Assembly (NCBI GenBank): GCA_944989445.1
Contig: CALYLW010000126.1
Coordinates: 310,001 to 374,000, forward strand
Length of the DNA stretch: 64,000 nt
From: Ampullaceana balthica
Lineage: Eukaryota; Mollusca; Gastropoda; Lymnaeidae
Direction of reading: 5' to 3'
This document shows, one piece after another, positions 12,001 through 23,712 of this stretch. The position numbers and the translations under genes are program-made. Under the pieces are notes generated by a model. The model worked only from the letters and a program-made list of their open reading frames with translations, was not told the DNA's origin and searched no databases. Within the stretch, counting starts at the first letter, position 1, and each line of letters starts with the position of its first letter.

Positions 12001-13571
12001 ATCTCTCTCTCATGTTAAGCGGTGAGCCTTCGAATGACGACGGAAGGATGATAGACACGCCTGCTGCAACATTCTGATTTTCCGCTAAGTTAGCCATATG
12101 ATCAGCCAGTCCTTGATATTGCTCTGATCGTAGTCGCTTCTGATTCTGCCTGATGTAGTTGAGATTTTTGGCTTCTACTTGAAGGTAAGAATCTACCAAC
12201 CACTGTTGCGTGAGCTTTCCAGCGCTCATAATCGGACTAAAGTCTTCGCGAATTGCTGTGAGAGCAGCTTTGTACTGCAACATGCTGACATACCTACGCT
12301 TTTCTGCGAGCGCTGCACCTTCGTATGACTCACATTGCCAATATGGCTGCCACCCTGCCTCGCCGTACGGAAACATGATCGCGTAAGTCATGGGGTCCAT
12401 ATTAGGGCTTAAAATGTGTAATTTGATGAAGGCTTGATTGGGATCTTGAGGATTTTTGGATAGATGTGTATGTTTCTCTCGAAGGGAGGTTCTCCGTCCT
12501 CATTCAAAAAGACCATGGCGATCTCATTGGATGTCGGTGCATTGTATCGCCTCTGATCAGACTGCCAATCGCGATAAAAGGCCATCGAATCAGTCGAAAT
12601 GGTAAGTCCTAATTGAGCGGCATTCTGTGCTTCTCGCGTCTCGATCTCGTGCATTAGCTGGTAGCATTGTGCGAGCCGATTGTTGTCGCGAAAAAAGCGA
12701 TCAAGCTGATACATAATTTCCTGTCGGCAATCCTCGTTTGATTGATGCTGCTGACGAACGTCAGTTGCTTGAGTTGTAGTATCAAGCACATACAATTGAG
12801 CATATTGTGGTGCTTGATCGTTGACTGGCAGAGTATGGGATGTTTGGTGTCATGTCTGGCCGTGAATTTTGAAGACATAAGGACCGCGTCCTGCAAAATC
12901 GATGATTTTTGCACCCATTGATGCGAAAGAGATGGCATTGTTGTATGAGCGGATCTTATCGCGAAAATGTCTATATTGTGGATGAGTTGGATCAGAGAGA
13001 AGCTGTTGTAGAAACGTAGGATATGGCAGTACAGTTCCGCCAACATTTGTAGGCTTTGGTAATTTGACGCGACCCTTCCTGCAACAGCTTGTGAATTTCT
13101 TGTCGCCCGGACGCTCTGCAGCAAAATATCGAGAGGCACAAAATTGACACATTGCATCAAAAGGTCCGCAGTGATGTTGATTAACATTTGCCTCATCGAA
13201 GTTATTTGCAACATCTCGAATTGCTTGACTAATACGTTCTTAAGCTTGCTGAATCGATGCTAAGTTTGCTGTTAGACGTGCTTGCTTTTGTGATGGAGTT
13301 TCAAGCGCAACTCCAAGACGCTTTGAAGCGGCGTTTGCTTCTCGACGTGCGTGTATCTGCTCATCTGATTGTTGGCTGATGTGTAGACGCTGAGATGCGG
13401 CATGAGTTTTTCGACGTGCAGCTGCCTGCTCTTCAGTTTCCAGCTCTAATTTTGTCGTTTTTCAGCATTAATTTTAGCGAGGGTTTCCTGAGATTGTTTA
13501 GCCCGCCATCTTGCTTGACGTTCTCTTGCTAGCCTGCGCTTCCTTTCCATTGGATCTTCGCCCACTTCCAT
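9041..13571 (-). pseudogene. Helitron Rep/PIF1-helicase polyprotein, near-complete but disabled
   Basis: About 1,500 codons, the usual size of an animal Helitron protein, which nicks and unwinds DNA for rolling-circle transposition. In order: a start at 13571 with a basic N-terminal region; a zinc-binding stretch (MCQFC, CCRKGRVKLP near 13080-13150); the Rep HUH motif GLPHAHIL (about 11740); the tyrosine pair in KYIYKYIFKG (about 11340); and a PIF1 helicase with Walker A GPGGSGKT (about 10340), Walker B LILMDEIKML, GGDFRQTLPVV and a C-terminal NKSQGQTFDHVG...YIALSRS. Five lesions break the frame: a frameshift near 13458, TAA at 13240, TGA near 12851, one A missing from the run at 12453-12457, and TAA at 11534. 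The helicase half (803 codons from 11452) is intact. Walker B reads DEIKM where DE(A/I)(P/T)M is usual. Confidence 0.9.
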
Positions 13572-14349
13572 AGTGTTTCTACAGTACAAAATAATGAATA
13601 CGAAAATAGTTAAATATATAAAAAAGTTAATTATTGTTTTGGTACTTACGAAGATATTTTAGAGGGACAATAGATATAAATCAATTAATATATATGCAGA
13701 ATTTCAATGATGTGTATGTTTCAGATTGTGAAAGAAAACCTAAAAATAACAGTAAACGTTAAGGGCTGTGACATCACTCTGCATTAAAAAAAAATCACAA
13801 TCATTTTGGTTTCCAGATTAAAATTAACAAAACAATGCACGAACCTTTGACGTCAGCATTTGTGTTGTAAACAGTGCTGCAAGCGCTAATTTATTTAATC
13901 ATAGTGTGCTTTGAGCGTTACGGAATGAGTGAGTCAGTGATAATTAATGGTGTTGTGCTGGGGCGCCTGCTAACTAATTAAGATATATTAAATTTCCTGA
14001 AATGTACACAAAGTATTTCATAATTAACAATCCTCAAATCCTCTTTTTACATCGTTACCTTTTCCAAATTTAAAATATGAGCTAAATTGATGACATCATA
14101 TAATATTTTTTTACGGCGAGAAATTTTAGAAAGCAGCGCACCAAATTACTGCACCAAAAAATAAGTCTTTTCGAACGTCCGCATGAAATTGTTCAATTAT
14201 TAATAATAGTGTGCATGGGGGGTGGGGGGTGTTGAATGTTAATCTGGAAACCAAAATGATTATCCAATGTTTAAAAAAAAAGGCAGAGTGATGTCCCTCA
14301 GCGTTAGGCGTCAGTGATAATTGTTCGTAAATATATCATATATTATAGA

Positions 14350-14729
14350 TTCGTTTTATCCTTGCTTTAACCCATAGTCCTTTGTTCATCTCTTATGTAC
14401 AGAAATTAATAATAATAATAAGTGAACAAATCATCGCTTGGTTATATTTGTTAATTATTTTCATTTGTAGGCTTTACAAGAAAACGTGTGCACATTCTAC
14501 TCTCCTGCACATTAGCGATTTGCATTTTGTATATCCTGATAAGCAGTATTCAAGGTGAGATTTAATGCTAAGGTTGAAGACATTCTTCCATGACTGACCT
14601 TTTGATTAACGTTTTAACACCCACAGCTAATATTATTAATTTTATAACGTTTAAAAGTCTGCAATTACTGCACTTATAAATAAATAAATTTATACTTTAT
14701 GCACTACTTGTTTTCATTTCATGTTGGTA
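14350..14729. other. Spacer between two Helitrons; no gene seen
   Basis: AT-rich sequence between the 5' end of Helitron 2 and the 5' end of the + strand Helitron. No motif or open frame of note. Confidence 0.6.
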
Positions 14730-15689
14730 TCTTCTATCTGTTATAATAAAAGGCAATTTTCTGTCCGTTCTGTCCGGTCCTCGATAGCGATTGGTCCCTC
14801 AAACACATATGACTCCTACAGCCAATCATATTGAACACGTTTACAGCAACGTTCAAAACGAGTTATTTTCAGGGGTGGACTGGGGAGTTCAGGCCACCCG
14901 GGACAAAAAAAGCGGCCCTATCTTCATAACTTTTATTTTCCTTGTTCATTTTTTCCATCCAAACCAGAGGGCTGAGGCCTCCAAAGTCATGGGTCACTTT
15001 ACAAATTAAAATGTACAATAAATAAAATTAAATAAAAAAATAATAATTTTAAAAAAACACGATAAACCGCATATATACTTATAAATAAAATATCAATAAT
15101 GGGTCAATTCAAGTTATAAATCAAATTATTCGGACCCACTGTGATGGTGTTTATAGTATAAGCAACTTCTTTAAGCTGGGTACCATTTCGGCTAAATGAT
15201 CTATAATTGCGTCATTATTCAGTTCACTTAAAACATCGGTTTCTGTTGACATAAGTATAAAAGCGAAAAGGTGTGTCTATAGTCAAAGAACTTCGCGAGC
15301 GATTCTTAATGTATTTCAGTCATGGCCGGCCCTAGAGTATGCGGGGCCCAAGGGAGCATACGATATGCGGGGCCCCGAGCCCAAGGCAGCAGATGAGGAG
15401 CGAGACCCATGCAAACAATTGCATTTCTACATATATTAAATGATATGAAATAAAAAATTAAATTACTTAAATTCTTACTCTGTAACAGCATTGACACATC
15501 GATAATTACAGTTTTAATTGAAGATCCTAAAACTCAAAACTAAAAAACAAAGTTATTAAAATAATTAAAATGTTTTGTTTTGGTTAGCTAATTAGACAGT
15601 TTATATATATATATATATTATACAATTAACAATGTAAACTACATACACTAGCGTTGGTTTAGTTGTATCTTCTACTTCCACCTTGTTTT

Positions 15690-17340
15690 TACAACTTACA
15701 TGTAAAGCTTGTGAGCTTTCGCGGCTGCAATACTGGTAAGTTCAATATTGTCAAGATCCTTAGCAACATAAATCTCAATTGTCAAAATAGCTAAGTTATT
15801 GAGGAGATAAGCTAAGTTATTGAGGAGATAAGCTAAGTTATTGAGGAGATAAGCTAAGTTATTGAGGAGATAAGCTAAGTTATTGAGGAGATAAGCTAAG
15901 TTATTGAGGAGATAAGCTAAGTTATTGAGGAGATAAGCTAAGTTATTGAGGAGATAAGCTAAGTTATTGAGGAGATAAGCTAAGTTATTGAGGAGATAAG
16001 CTAAGTTATTGAGGAGATAAGCTAAGTTATTGAGGAGATCTTGAGTCATTGTTTATACCATAACGGTTAAGATTAGAAAAGCTTCTTTTTTCTGAAGCCA
16101 AAGTGACAGGAATAGTTGGAAGTGTTCAAATTGCAAGGTGTTTGTTAGGAAAGATACTAAAGCGCTTTTGTTTTACTGAAAGAAACTGCAAAATATTAAC
16201 AGGATCGTTGTAGGTAACTGCAGGAATTATGAAACTCAATGATTGCTACTCATCAGCAAGCATGAAACCATCAAGATCTTTACTTTCGCAGGCAGTGAGC
16301 TTTTCTAAAGATTCATACAGCAATTCAGCACATCATTGTTTTGTAATTAATGAACTTTATAAAGAAATCCAAAACGAGTCATGATGCCTTAGTATTTGTT
16401 CAAATGACATGTCCTTTGACATGATTGCATATCAAAAACCTGGTTAAAATATGTGCATTTTTTTTTCTTGTGCATCTACAAATTCTTCATCTTCTCCTTC
16501 ATATGTAAATTGTTTTATTTCTTTTTAAAATGGGTTAAAATGGGTTCAACTTCTATGTCTGTGACAATTTCTTTTGAAAGTGATATTGTTGTTTCAAAAC
16601 CGCAATTTCAGTAAGATTTCCACCATTTGCAAGTATTTTCCATGCTCTCAACTTCAGTTACTAGACCGACCGAAATATTTTGTAATTCTTTACTGATGTA
16701 ATTAAATTGGAACAATATATCGTACCAAAAAGCATTTGACACAATGAAATTGAAGTTCATAAGTTGTTTGCACAAAGACTCTGCTTCACTTCAAGCTTTT
16801 GGATCACTACTTTGCTATGGTACTTTGAAAAGTGCATCACCGATTTCTCCTACTTGATATCGCACTACCTTTATGCTTTCCACATGGCTTTGCAATTTTG
16901 TTTCACAAAGTGGTTTCACAGAAATATTTCAAACATACTTGGAAAATAAAGCCCATCGCTTTGTTGAAGCAGAAAATAAAATTTTCGATTGTTAAATTAT
17001 ATACCGAAAAAAACAACAACAAAAAAACAACAACAACAACAACGTCAGTGCACCAGGACAAGTTTTTACCATATAACATAGCAGAAATATGTAGCTGTGA
17101 AGGGTACAAAGGTTAAAAAATGCCCTCGGATTTAATTGTAAAAGACGACCTTGTACACCTCACTTATGCCTATCATGTTCGCACATTTGCCGTATCCTTG
17201 ACCACGGATATCAGAAACATCTAAGCCCAATTTTCTCAGTTCCAATAGTAAGACACCAGGCAGTTGTTGCCCAGTACTTTCTCTCACTTCTAGAAAACGT
17301 ATGAAGTGCTCATGAGCTACTTCAGAATATCCACCGCCTT
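15690..17340 (-). pseudogene. hAT transposase relic (ZMYM1-like) of element D
   Basis: Near 17160-17340 the - strand reads GGGYSEVAHEHFIRFLEVR, ESTGQQLPGVLLLELRKLGL and DVSDIRGQGYGKCANMIG. This is the RGQGYDNGANM core of the DUF4371-type hAT transposases known as ZMYM1-like proteins. The C-terminal dimerisation motif survives near 15700-16090: SFSNLNRYGIN, a frameshift, MTQDLLNNLA and, after the repeat array, ILTIEIYVAKDLD. Between these parts are stops and frameshifts, so it is dead. A 21-bp minisatellite has grown inside the dimerisation motif. Confidence 0.75.
15790..16039 (-). repeat. 21-bp x 12 minisatellite inside the hAT dimerisation motif
   Basis: The + strand unit is GCTAAGTTATTGAGGAGATA plus A. 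Twelve copies start at 15790 and every 21 bp up to 16021; the last is 19 bp. Copies are identical by eye. On the - strand each unit encodes the seven residues LLNNLAY in frame. Confidence 0.95.
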
Positions 17341-18680
17341 TGTGTAAATGATTTACTTTTTATACGTTGTATGTGTTTTCTGTAGGCGTTCTCACAATAC
17401 AAAATTTCGTTGCAATAAATCGTTGAAATACTATTGTCAACAAAATAACTTTAATATGCACATTATATACAAAAGTATAACTTTGAGATTTCACAACGTG
17501 GAGACATCGGCCACACAGTCGCCATTACTTTCTATCAACTGCCTGTCGCGCCCTTTCTACCCACGTGACCTCTCTGTCACTCATCTCGTTATTATCACGT
17601 GACATTCACCCCCCCATCCTTAAAAAAATGTTTATGAAATACAACATTTTTAGTCTTAATAAAATCAAATTAATCTACATGACTATTCAAATATTTATCA
17701 TCAATGGACATTCATTGCCTCACACACAATATCTAGACATGGAAATCAAGAGAAAAAAATCTGTAGGACTTCAACAGTCTACCTGTACTGAAAGAATGAA
17801 ACTAAAATTTTAACACAACTATAATTTTGTGTAAGTAAAATACTTTTAACAATTAATATTCATAAAATTAAAATTAAATACATTGTCCAGTGGAATTCAA
17901 ACACTTCTCCTTGTTTATTGTTCAGCGAATAAAAATACTAATATTAATACAGTTTCTGGTTTTATCATTTAGGAATTCAAAGAATGTCTTTATTTGGCCA
18001 GACAATTTTGGAAAAAATCCGGGACTTTTTGAGTGGAAACCGGGACATGAATAAAATACTTGAAATTTTCATGATTCTGCATATTGCAAGGAAAATGCTT
18101 TGGTTCCTGTTTATTATTAGATATTTTGGAAAAACCAAAATTGCTTGTAAAATTTAAACCTGCAATCACTTAAGCAATTTTTGGCGTTTTCTTAATTTTT
18201 TTTTGAGTTTGCATGTGAGTTTTGAAAAATTCTAATCAAAAGTTATTGAAATTTTAGAGTATAATTATTGAATCATGAAAGTTTTTTTATTATGACTAGA
18301 GAGTTTTTATACTATTACATTTTAATTATTATATTTATTGTTTGAATGTGCCTTATCAAGGAAAATTGAATCCTTTTTGTTGGTCTCATAGAACTCACGG
18401 CAGGTCATTTCCGAGTTGAATTGAATTGAGAGTAAGGCATCGACAGTTTTTAAATCCAATCTGCTTCGCTGATCACTCCATATTTGTGACGATAAGCGAT
18501 AAGATAAATTTTTAAATACTTTTTCTGTTAAAGTCAGAGTTGAAAATTTTTTAACGAAAAAAATGTAAGAAAAGATAAAAATTCATAATCCTGGACAAAT
18601 TGACTCCAAACAGGGATTCCGGGACAGAGGTGAAAATCCGGGACTTTCCCGGCAAATTCCTTGCCGCTGGCCACTCTAAC
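17341..18680. other. Remaining interior of hAT D; no gene recognised
   Basis: AT-rich sequence with short unconvincing open frames. The stretch 18010-18660 contains CCGGGACTTT and CCGGGACAGAGG-like phrases typical of repeat debris, but I cannot assign it. Confidence 0.45.
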
Positions 18681-18684
18681 TTAA

Positions 18685-19137
18685 TATGTCTGCAACCATA
18701 TTGTCCTTTCCTTTAACAGGTTTAATGTCAAACTTGTAGTTGGCTAATAGCATAGCTCAACGATTTACTTTTGCGTTGCTGATTCGCTTCTTGTTGAATG
18801 CCACAAGTGGTTTGTGGTCTGTTAGAAGAGTGAATGTTCTACCTAGAAGGTATTTTTGTAGTTTATGTAGAGCCCACACTATGGCTAAACATTCTCTCTC
18901 TATGGTGCTGTAGTTACCTTCTGTTCTTGTCAAATGTCTGCTCAGATATTGTATAGGATGGAGGATACCATCATGTTATTGCACGAGGCACGCTCCTAAT
19001 GCAATGGACGCTGCATCAGTAGAAACAATGAAAGGTATATCCCATTGAGGTGTAACCAAGATGGGTTTCTTCCTAAATGCTTCCTGAATGTTCTCCAATG
19101 CATTGAGGCAATCTATGAAAACTGACATTTTCGAATA
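18685..19137 (-). pseudogene. Ty3/gypsy reverse transcriptase-RNase H relic
   Basis: The - strand reads ALENIQEAFRKKPILVTP, WDIPFIVSTDAASIALGACL, then a TAA in place of a sense codon, HPIQYLSRHLTRTEGNYSTI, ERECLAIVWALHKLQKYL, FTLLTDHKPLVAFNKKRI and FDIKPVKGKDNMVADIL. This is the end of the RT and the RNase H domain (STDAS and TDHKPL motifs) of a Ty3/gypsy polyprotein. At least two in-frame stops (near 18973 and 18757) kill it. No LTRs are visible, so it is a fragment. Confidence 0.85.
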
Positions 19138-20191
19138 TCTGTGTTTTTTGTAATTTCTGTTAGTGGGTGAACAATTTCTGCATAATTTGCAATGAAAGGT
19201 CTTGGCAGCCCACCCGGAATTTTCCCGGTGTCCCGGCGGCCCAGTCCACCCCTGGTTATTTTTGGTGCAGTATTTCTTCCTAGACATTATTTTGAGTTAT
19301 GCGCATTGAGATTTATAGTCAAAAGCACTGTTTTTAAGAGTTATTTATTTTAACCTAAATGAATAGGATTTTTCACGTGATGCACATGTATGCCGGTCGA
19401 GACGGCTGTTGGAGCGGAGTTACTACATGCCACCGAACGGTGGCGGAACGTCCTTGGACAGGCTTTGTTGCTCGTTTTATAATCAATATACATAATTCCT
19501 GTTGTCTGTATGTATGGATGTAATTATAATGCTGTTAGGTGGCGCTGCGATATGGATGCAATGCTGTTAGGTGGCGCTGCGATCGATTTTGTTTTATAGT
19601 GCTGTACCAAAAATAACACTTTCCGAACGTTCCGCATAAAATTGTTCACTATGATAATAAATGAATCAAATAAAAATAAATAAAATAAATGAAAGTTCTG
19701 TATTACGTTATTTTTTAATCTGATGTGTATTTATTTTGAAAACGTTCGTAATTTTTGACGGGTGATACACTAGTAAACAATTTAAAAGCCCAAGTCACTC
19801 ACTGTTTCCGTAATGCTGAGGGACATAGTACAACAGTCCATAGCAGTTAAAAAGTGTGCGGTGTTTCTCGCCGTAAAATATTAAATGACGCCATTATTTG
19901 AGCTTATATTTTAATTTTGGAAAAGTGAACGATGTAAAAAGAGGATTTGAGCATTTACAATTATAAGATACTTTGTGTACATTTCAGGAAGTTTAATATT
20001 TCGTATTTATCAAACAAGGATAAGTTACCTGGGTTTTTGAAAAAAATGGGCGCTGTATGCGCCCTACAACCCCTAGTTTTTATTTAATTTTGCGACTACG
20101 TGATAACAAATGTGATCGTTTTTCCAAGATCTGCTTAGCATTACCCAGACTTAACACAACTGTACGCCCCTTGGTTACTGAACTGTTTCAG

Positions 20192-22093
20192 ACTGTAGTC
20201 GTGAAGACGTTGTGGCGCACAGAAGACCTTTGCAGCAGAAGATCATTTTACTGTCATACATGCGCAGCGGCTCCACCTTAACGGGCACGTTCTTCAGCAT
20301 GCATCCAGACGTCTTTTATGTGTACGAACCGCTATGGACACTAAGGCGAGCATATGAGGGCCAGATGGGGATGACGTATCTGAACAGCACAATCAGGTGG
20401 TAAGTGTCTTAACGCAGAAGCGTTGACTTCAAACATAAACATGACATTAATTCAAAGGATGGCATAAAGAAAGTCGTTTGGATTGAAAGGTTTGAAGTGG
20501 TTGGGCTAAAGTTTATATACAGTATGTCTTATAAACGGTACTTAAACTGATGCTATTATAAATATTTATATAGTAGTTTAATGCAATTAATAATTGTAAT
20601 TAATAGTAATAGAAAGCTTATTTTAGGTTTGAAGAAAAGCAGACATCAATAAATGAACCAATTATATTTTCATCAATTTTGACGCAGATTCAAACGGCCT
20701 GCTTATCACGTTATCTGAGAAAATTTAATTGGGTCCGATTCTAGTATAGCTCAACGACTCTTAGAAATGAGCCTAATTTAATTGCAGGGTAAAACAATCA
20801 AAAGCATTTTATCTCAATGAGAGTGAACGAATCATTCTGTCTGTGCTGAATTGTAATTTCCAAAGTCTGGATGTTGGTACACTGACAGTGAGTAGCTGTG
20901 AAATTTTATGATATTTAAATTTGATCGTTACGATTAATATAAACGACAGAAGGAAATTATGTCTAAGTGACATACAATTTTTATTTTAAAAAATCAATTA
21001 GTAAATGTATCTGCCACTAGTTACCAGTAAGCATTGTTCGGTGTACTTATACAAATGTTAAGTCATTAATGACTTTACTTTTTTTTAGCAGAGCCACATG
21101 CTAAGAAGCGAATCTACTTTGAATTATGCCAGATGCATAAATATCAAATGGAAATCTAGTGCATTTATTGTTGAAGGTAAGTTTATAGCCATTCTTATTT
21201 TTTAAATGCCATTTTTCATTTTAATATAAAAAATTATTTCGTAATGTTAATACTTTTTCTTTTGATGTATTTTTTGTTGTTGCTTTAATGTTTTTATTTT
21301 GTATTTTGAAGATTTTTCTTATTTTTTAAGCCTAGATATCATCGGATTCAATTGATATGTCTGCATTTATTTAAATATAAATTTGTATTCTTTATTTCCC
21401 ATTCCCACAGAGGAAGTGAACAAGATACAGACATGTCTTCAACTGTTAACATCCACCTGTCTCCACGCTAGGGTTATAGCCATCAAAGTCATCGAAGCAG
21501 CCATGTTTCAAACGGAACCAATCTTTGCGTCCGAAACGAGGTTAAAGGTCATCCACCTGATACGCGACCCAAGGGGCGTGATAAATTCTAGGATGGCATT
21601 CGGGACTATTGCCTCTCAGCAGATCACCCGACATAGTAAGTCCTTGTGTAGGCGTGTTCAGCGCGACATTACAAAATCAAAGTTTCTATCAGTGCGATTT
21701 CCTGGAAGGGTTCTAACAGTGCGTTACGAGGATATCGCTAGAGAACCTATTTTGGCAGCCCACCAAATTTACGAGTTCTCAGATTTAGAAATCAGCTCGG
21801 AATTTAACACATTGATATGGAACATGACCTACGCCGGATTCCCTGATGGCTGCAACGTATGTCCGGTGAGAAGCGATGCGTGGAGGACAGCCAGCATGTG
21901 GAGGAGACAGCTCAGTTATTGGGTAGTTTCCACGATTCAGCGGCAGTGTGCTTCACTTATAGACGTTATGGGGTACACACGTTTTCACAGTGAGCTTGAA
22001 CTTAGCAACATGAGCGTCTCATTTACAAATGAAATATTTGATCCGGGGCTAAAGAAAGTCCATGTTTTTGACTCTGCTGTTCTGTCAGTTTAA
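20192..22093 (+). CDS. Carbohydrate (Gal/GalNAc/GlcNAc-type) sulfotransferase, 5' exon(s) missing
   Basis: The enzyme would transfer sulfate from PAPS to sugars in the Golgi lumen. Proposed exons: 20192-20399, 20788-20887, 21089-21176 and 21411-22093, all with GT/AG borders and matching phases (TG|G, 0, G|AG). The 5'-PAPS-binding loop is MRSGSTLTGTFF near the start of the first exon, followed by HPDVFYVYEPLW. The 3'-phosphate motif is VIHLIRDPRGVINSRM in the last exon. The C-terminal WRRQLSYWV...CASLIDVMGY stretch also fits the family. About 358 codons are visible against 390-480 usual. The missing part is the N-terminal membrane anchor and stem, expected in an upstream exon I could not find. 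The first visible exon could begin at an acceptor other than TTTCAG at 20186-20191. Confidence 0.85.
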
Positions 22094-22120
22094 GATTCTT
22101 AATGACGTCATTTTATAAAC

Positions 22121-22126
22121 AATAAA
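22121..22126 (+). terminator. Poly(A) signal AATAAA of the sulfotransferase gene
   Basis: The canonical AATAAA lies 28 bp after the stop codon. A short 3' UTR is plausible. Confidence 0.6.
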
Positions 22127-22164
22127 GCGTCGGAATTTCCCACAGTGTAACCGTAAAAATCCGA

Positions 22165-22400
22165 TGGGTCTACAGGTCACATTCGCCCTTAGTTTGTTTC
22201 CACAACGACACTATGTGCAATTTATGTCAAATTTCTGTTTCCTTATGCAAGAACAAACACATACAAATTCTCGCTCTTCCCGTCTGGAATTCGGACGTGG
22301 CATGGGTAGCCTGAGGAAATCAGGAAAACCAACACTTTATCAATATTTAAAAGTCTAAAAAAAAATGCAAGACTAGACACAAATCACGGATACGCGTAGG
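22165..22400 (+). mobile_element. LINE 3'-end fragment (GATAA-tail family), tailless
   Basis: A second frame reads YARTNTYKFSLFPSGIRTWHG, the extreme C-terminus of a LINE reverse transcriptase. Next come AAAACCAACACTTTATCAA and GCAAGACTAGACACAAATCA, shared with the copies at 32662, 61163, 61741 and 61940. The GATAA tail itself is absent. Confidence 0.65.
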
Positions 22401-22948
22401 ACGCAATAGTATGACGTAATATATGCATATATGTATAATTTATAATTTTATTAATAAAAAAAGACGCAGTGAACTGCATTTGCTGTTTCTAGCAAGTTAA
22501 TTTTGTCGTAAACAATAGCATATATTTGTTTAGGATTTTAGTATTTTCAGTATCTAAGTAAAAATGGAAACCAATTCTTTAGATGCAAACACTAAACGTG
22601 AGAAACTTAACGCGTTTACAGAAAGACAGATCAATTACCTAAATCTATTTTAAAATACTGATTAAAAAATTAGTGTACTGCAGCTTTGGCTTTTCAACAG
22701 CAAATATGATTGTTTTTGGGACAATTAGTTTCATAGATTTCCACAAAGCATAAGAAAATTTTAAGAGAACCGGGCTGTCCAAGAAGAAAATAGATTATGG
22801 ATATGAATAATAGCCACTGGGGTATGGGTAAGGCTAATTGCTGGGACATTTATTTTCATATGGAGGGACAACTTTATGACCTTTTGAAGGGTAGTTTTCA
22901 TTACTAGGGGAAGATTCAATAATATCGCTCAACCCTGGTTGGCAATAA

Positions 22949-22951
<3 letters not shown>

Positions 22952-23032
<81 letters not shown>

Positions 23033-23035
23033 TAT
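22952..23035. repeat. (TA)n microsatellite
   Basis: Almost pure TA with one interruption near the end. Confidence 0.95.
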
Positions 23036-23141
23036 TAAAAGTCCCATAACCGATGGTCGTAGGGGGTCCTAATGTTTCCATTAGAACTTACTAGGGGCTT
23101 GATAAACCTGGTGGGTGCCCCGTCTCCTTTCCAGGTCAGCG

Positions 23142-23221
23142 GAGGTTTTTCTTAGTGTTACTCAATAGTGCGATCGCCTCACAAGCTGAGGGTCGTGGGT
23201 TCGAGCCCACGTAAAAGCCAC
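23142..23221 (+). repeat. tRNA-like sequence (pseudo-tRNA or SINE head)
   Basis: A perfect B box and T arm (GTGGG TTCGAGC CCCAC) and a CCTC/GAGG anticodon-like stem are present. GGTTTTT at the start can pair with AAAAGCC at the end. The anticodon loop lacks U33, and two extra bases separate the T arm from the acceptor stem. It is therefore not a functional tRNA; a tRNA-derived SINE or a pseudogene is likely. Confidence 0.45.
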
Positions 23222-23712
23222 AATAAAATGATGAATGACTATCTATATCTTAGCTACTTTTATTATGATTTTGGGTAAATTTTAAGCCCAAACATTAAAG
23301 CTTGAAATTAAGGCTTGTATTTTTAAATCCCTTTATTGGCAATTTTTTTACACTTTTTTTTTGTTTAAAATGTTATTGCTATGCCTCTGTCTTCTCCGGA
23401 TGTAACCATGACTTTTGTCATGATGAAAACTCTCCCTTCAAAGAAAAATACAATTTAAAAAAATGTACTATTTCCCTTTAAAGAAAATTTAATTAATTTA
23501 AAAAAATACAAAATTTTTTTTAAAATTACAAAAAAAGCAAATAACTTTCCAGCCGACAGTAAATTAAATAAAATTTTAGAATTTTGATTTGTCACCGGAA
23601 ATACAGGTGTGTCTGGTCTGCCAAATTTCTGCTAAATCGTTTAATTACGTTGCAAGATTTGACGCTAAAATACAGACAGACACACATAACAGCAAATTAA
23701 ATAAAAGCATTT

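Larger units (their letters stand above)
7833..14349 (-). mobile_element. Helitron family 2, 6.5 kb, near-full length
   Basis: On the - strand the element starts at 14349 with TCTATAATATATGATATA, preceded by A. It ends with CTAG at 7836-7833, followed by T. Just inside the 3' end is a GC-rich palindrome (GGGCGCC, 3-nt loop, GGCGCCC). These are canonical Helitron termini with an A/T target and no target duplication. It holds a Rep/helicase gene (9041-13571) and non-coding arms. A SINE-like insert with a (TA)n run lies near 8750-8952. Termini are read by eye, so the 5' end is somewhat less certain than the 3' end. Confidence 0.75.
14870..19254. mobile_element. hAT element D, 4.4 kb, TSD GTTATTTT
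   Basis: The left terminus is CAGGGGTGGACTGGGG and the right terminus is the inverted CCCAGTCCACCCCTG. GTTATTTT is directly repeated at 14862-14869 and 19255-19262, a perfect 8-bp hAT target duplication. The interior has a ZMYM1-like hAT transposase relic on the - strand (15690-17340) and a Ty3/gypsy relic near the right end. Confidence 0.88.
14730..20076 (+). mobile_element. Short non-autonomous Helitron (~0.95 kb) split by a hAT insertion
   Basis: The 3' end is clear: hairpin GGGCGC, loop, GCGCCC at 20048-20063, then CTAG (20073-20076) followed by T. The last ~150 bp are the inverted counterpart of the Helitron 2 subterminal segment. A likely 5' end lies near 14730 (TCTTCTATCTGTTATAATAA after A), followed by the CTGTCCGTTCTGTCCGG stretch common near Helitron 5' ends. 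Removing the hAT at 14870-19254 leaves about 950 bp. The 5' end is an inference; the 3' end is well supported. Confidence 0.6.

Noticed and set aside
12654..13214. 186-codon - strand frame overlapping the Helitron Rep gene
   Set aside because: It is an off-frame shadow of the Rep coding sequence; the zinc-binding Rep residues are in the other frame.
14791..15009. 72-codon frame at the left edge of hAT D
   Set aside because: It crosses the Helitron-hAT junction and includes the TIR; no domain.
23142..23221. Functional tRNA gene
   Set aside because: The anticodon loop lacks U33 and there are two extra bases between the T arm and the acceptor stem; degenerate tRNA-like sequence only.
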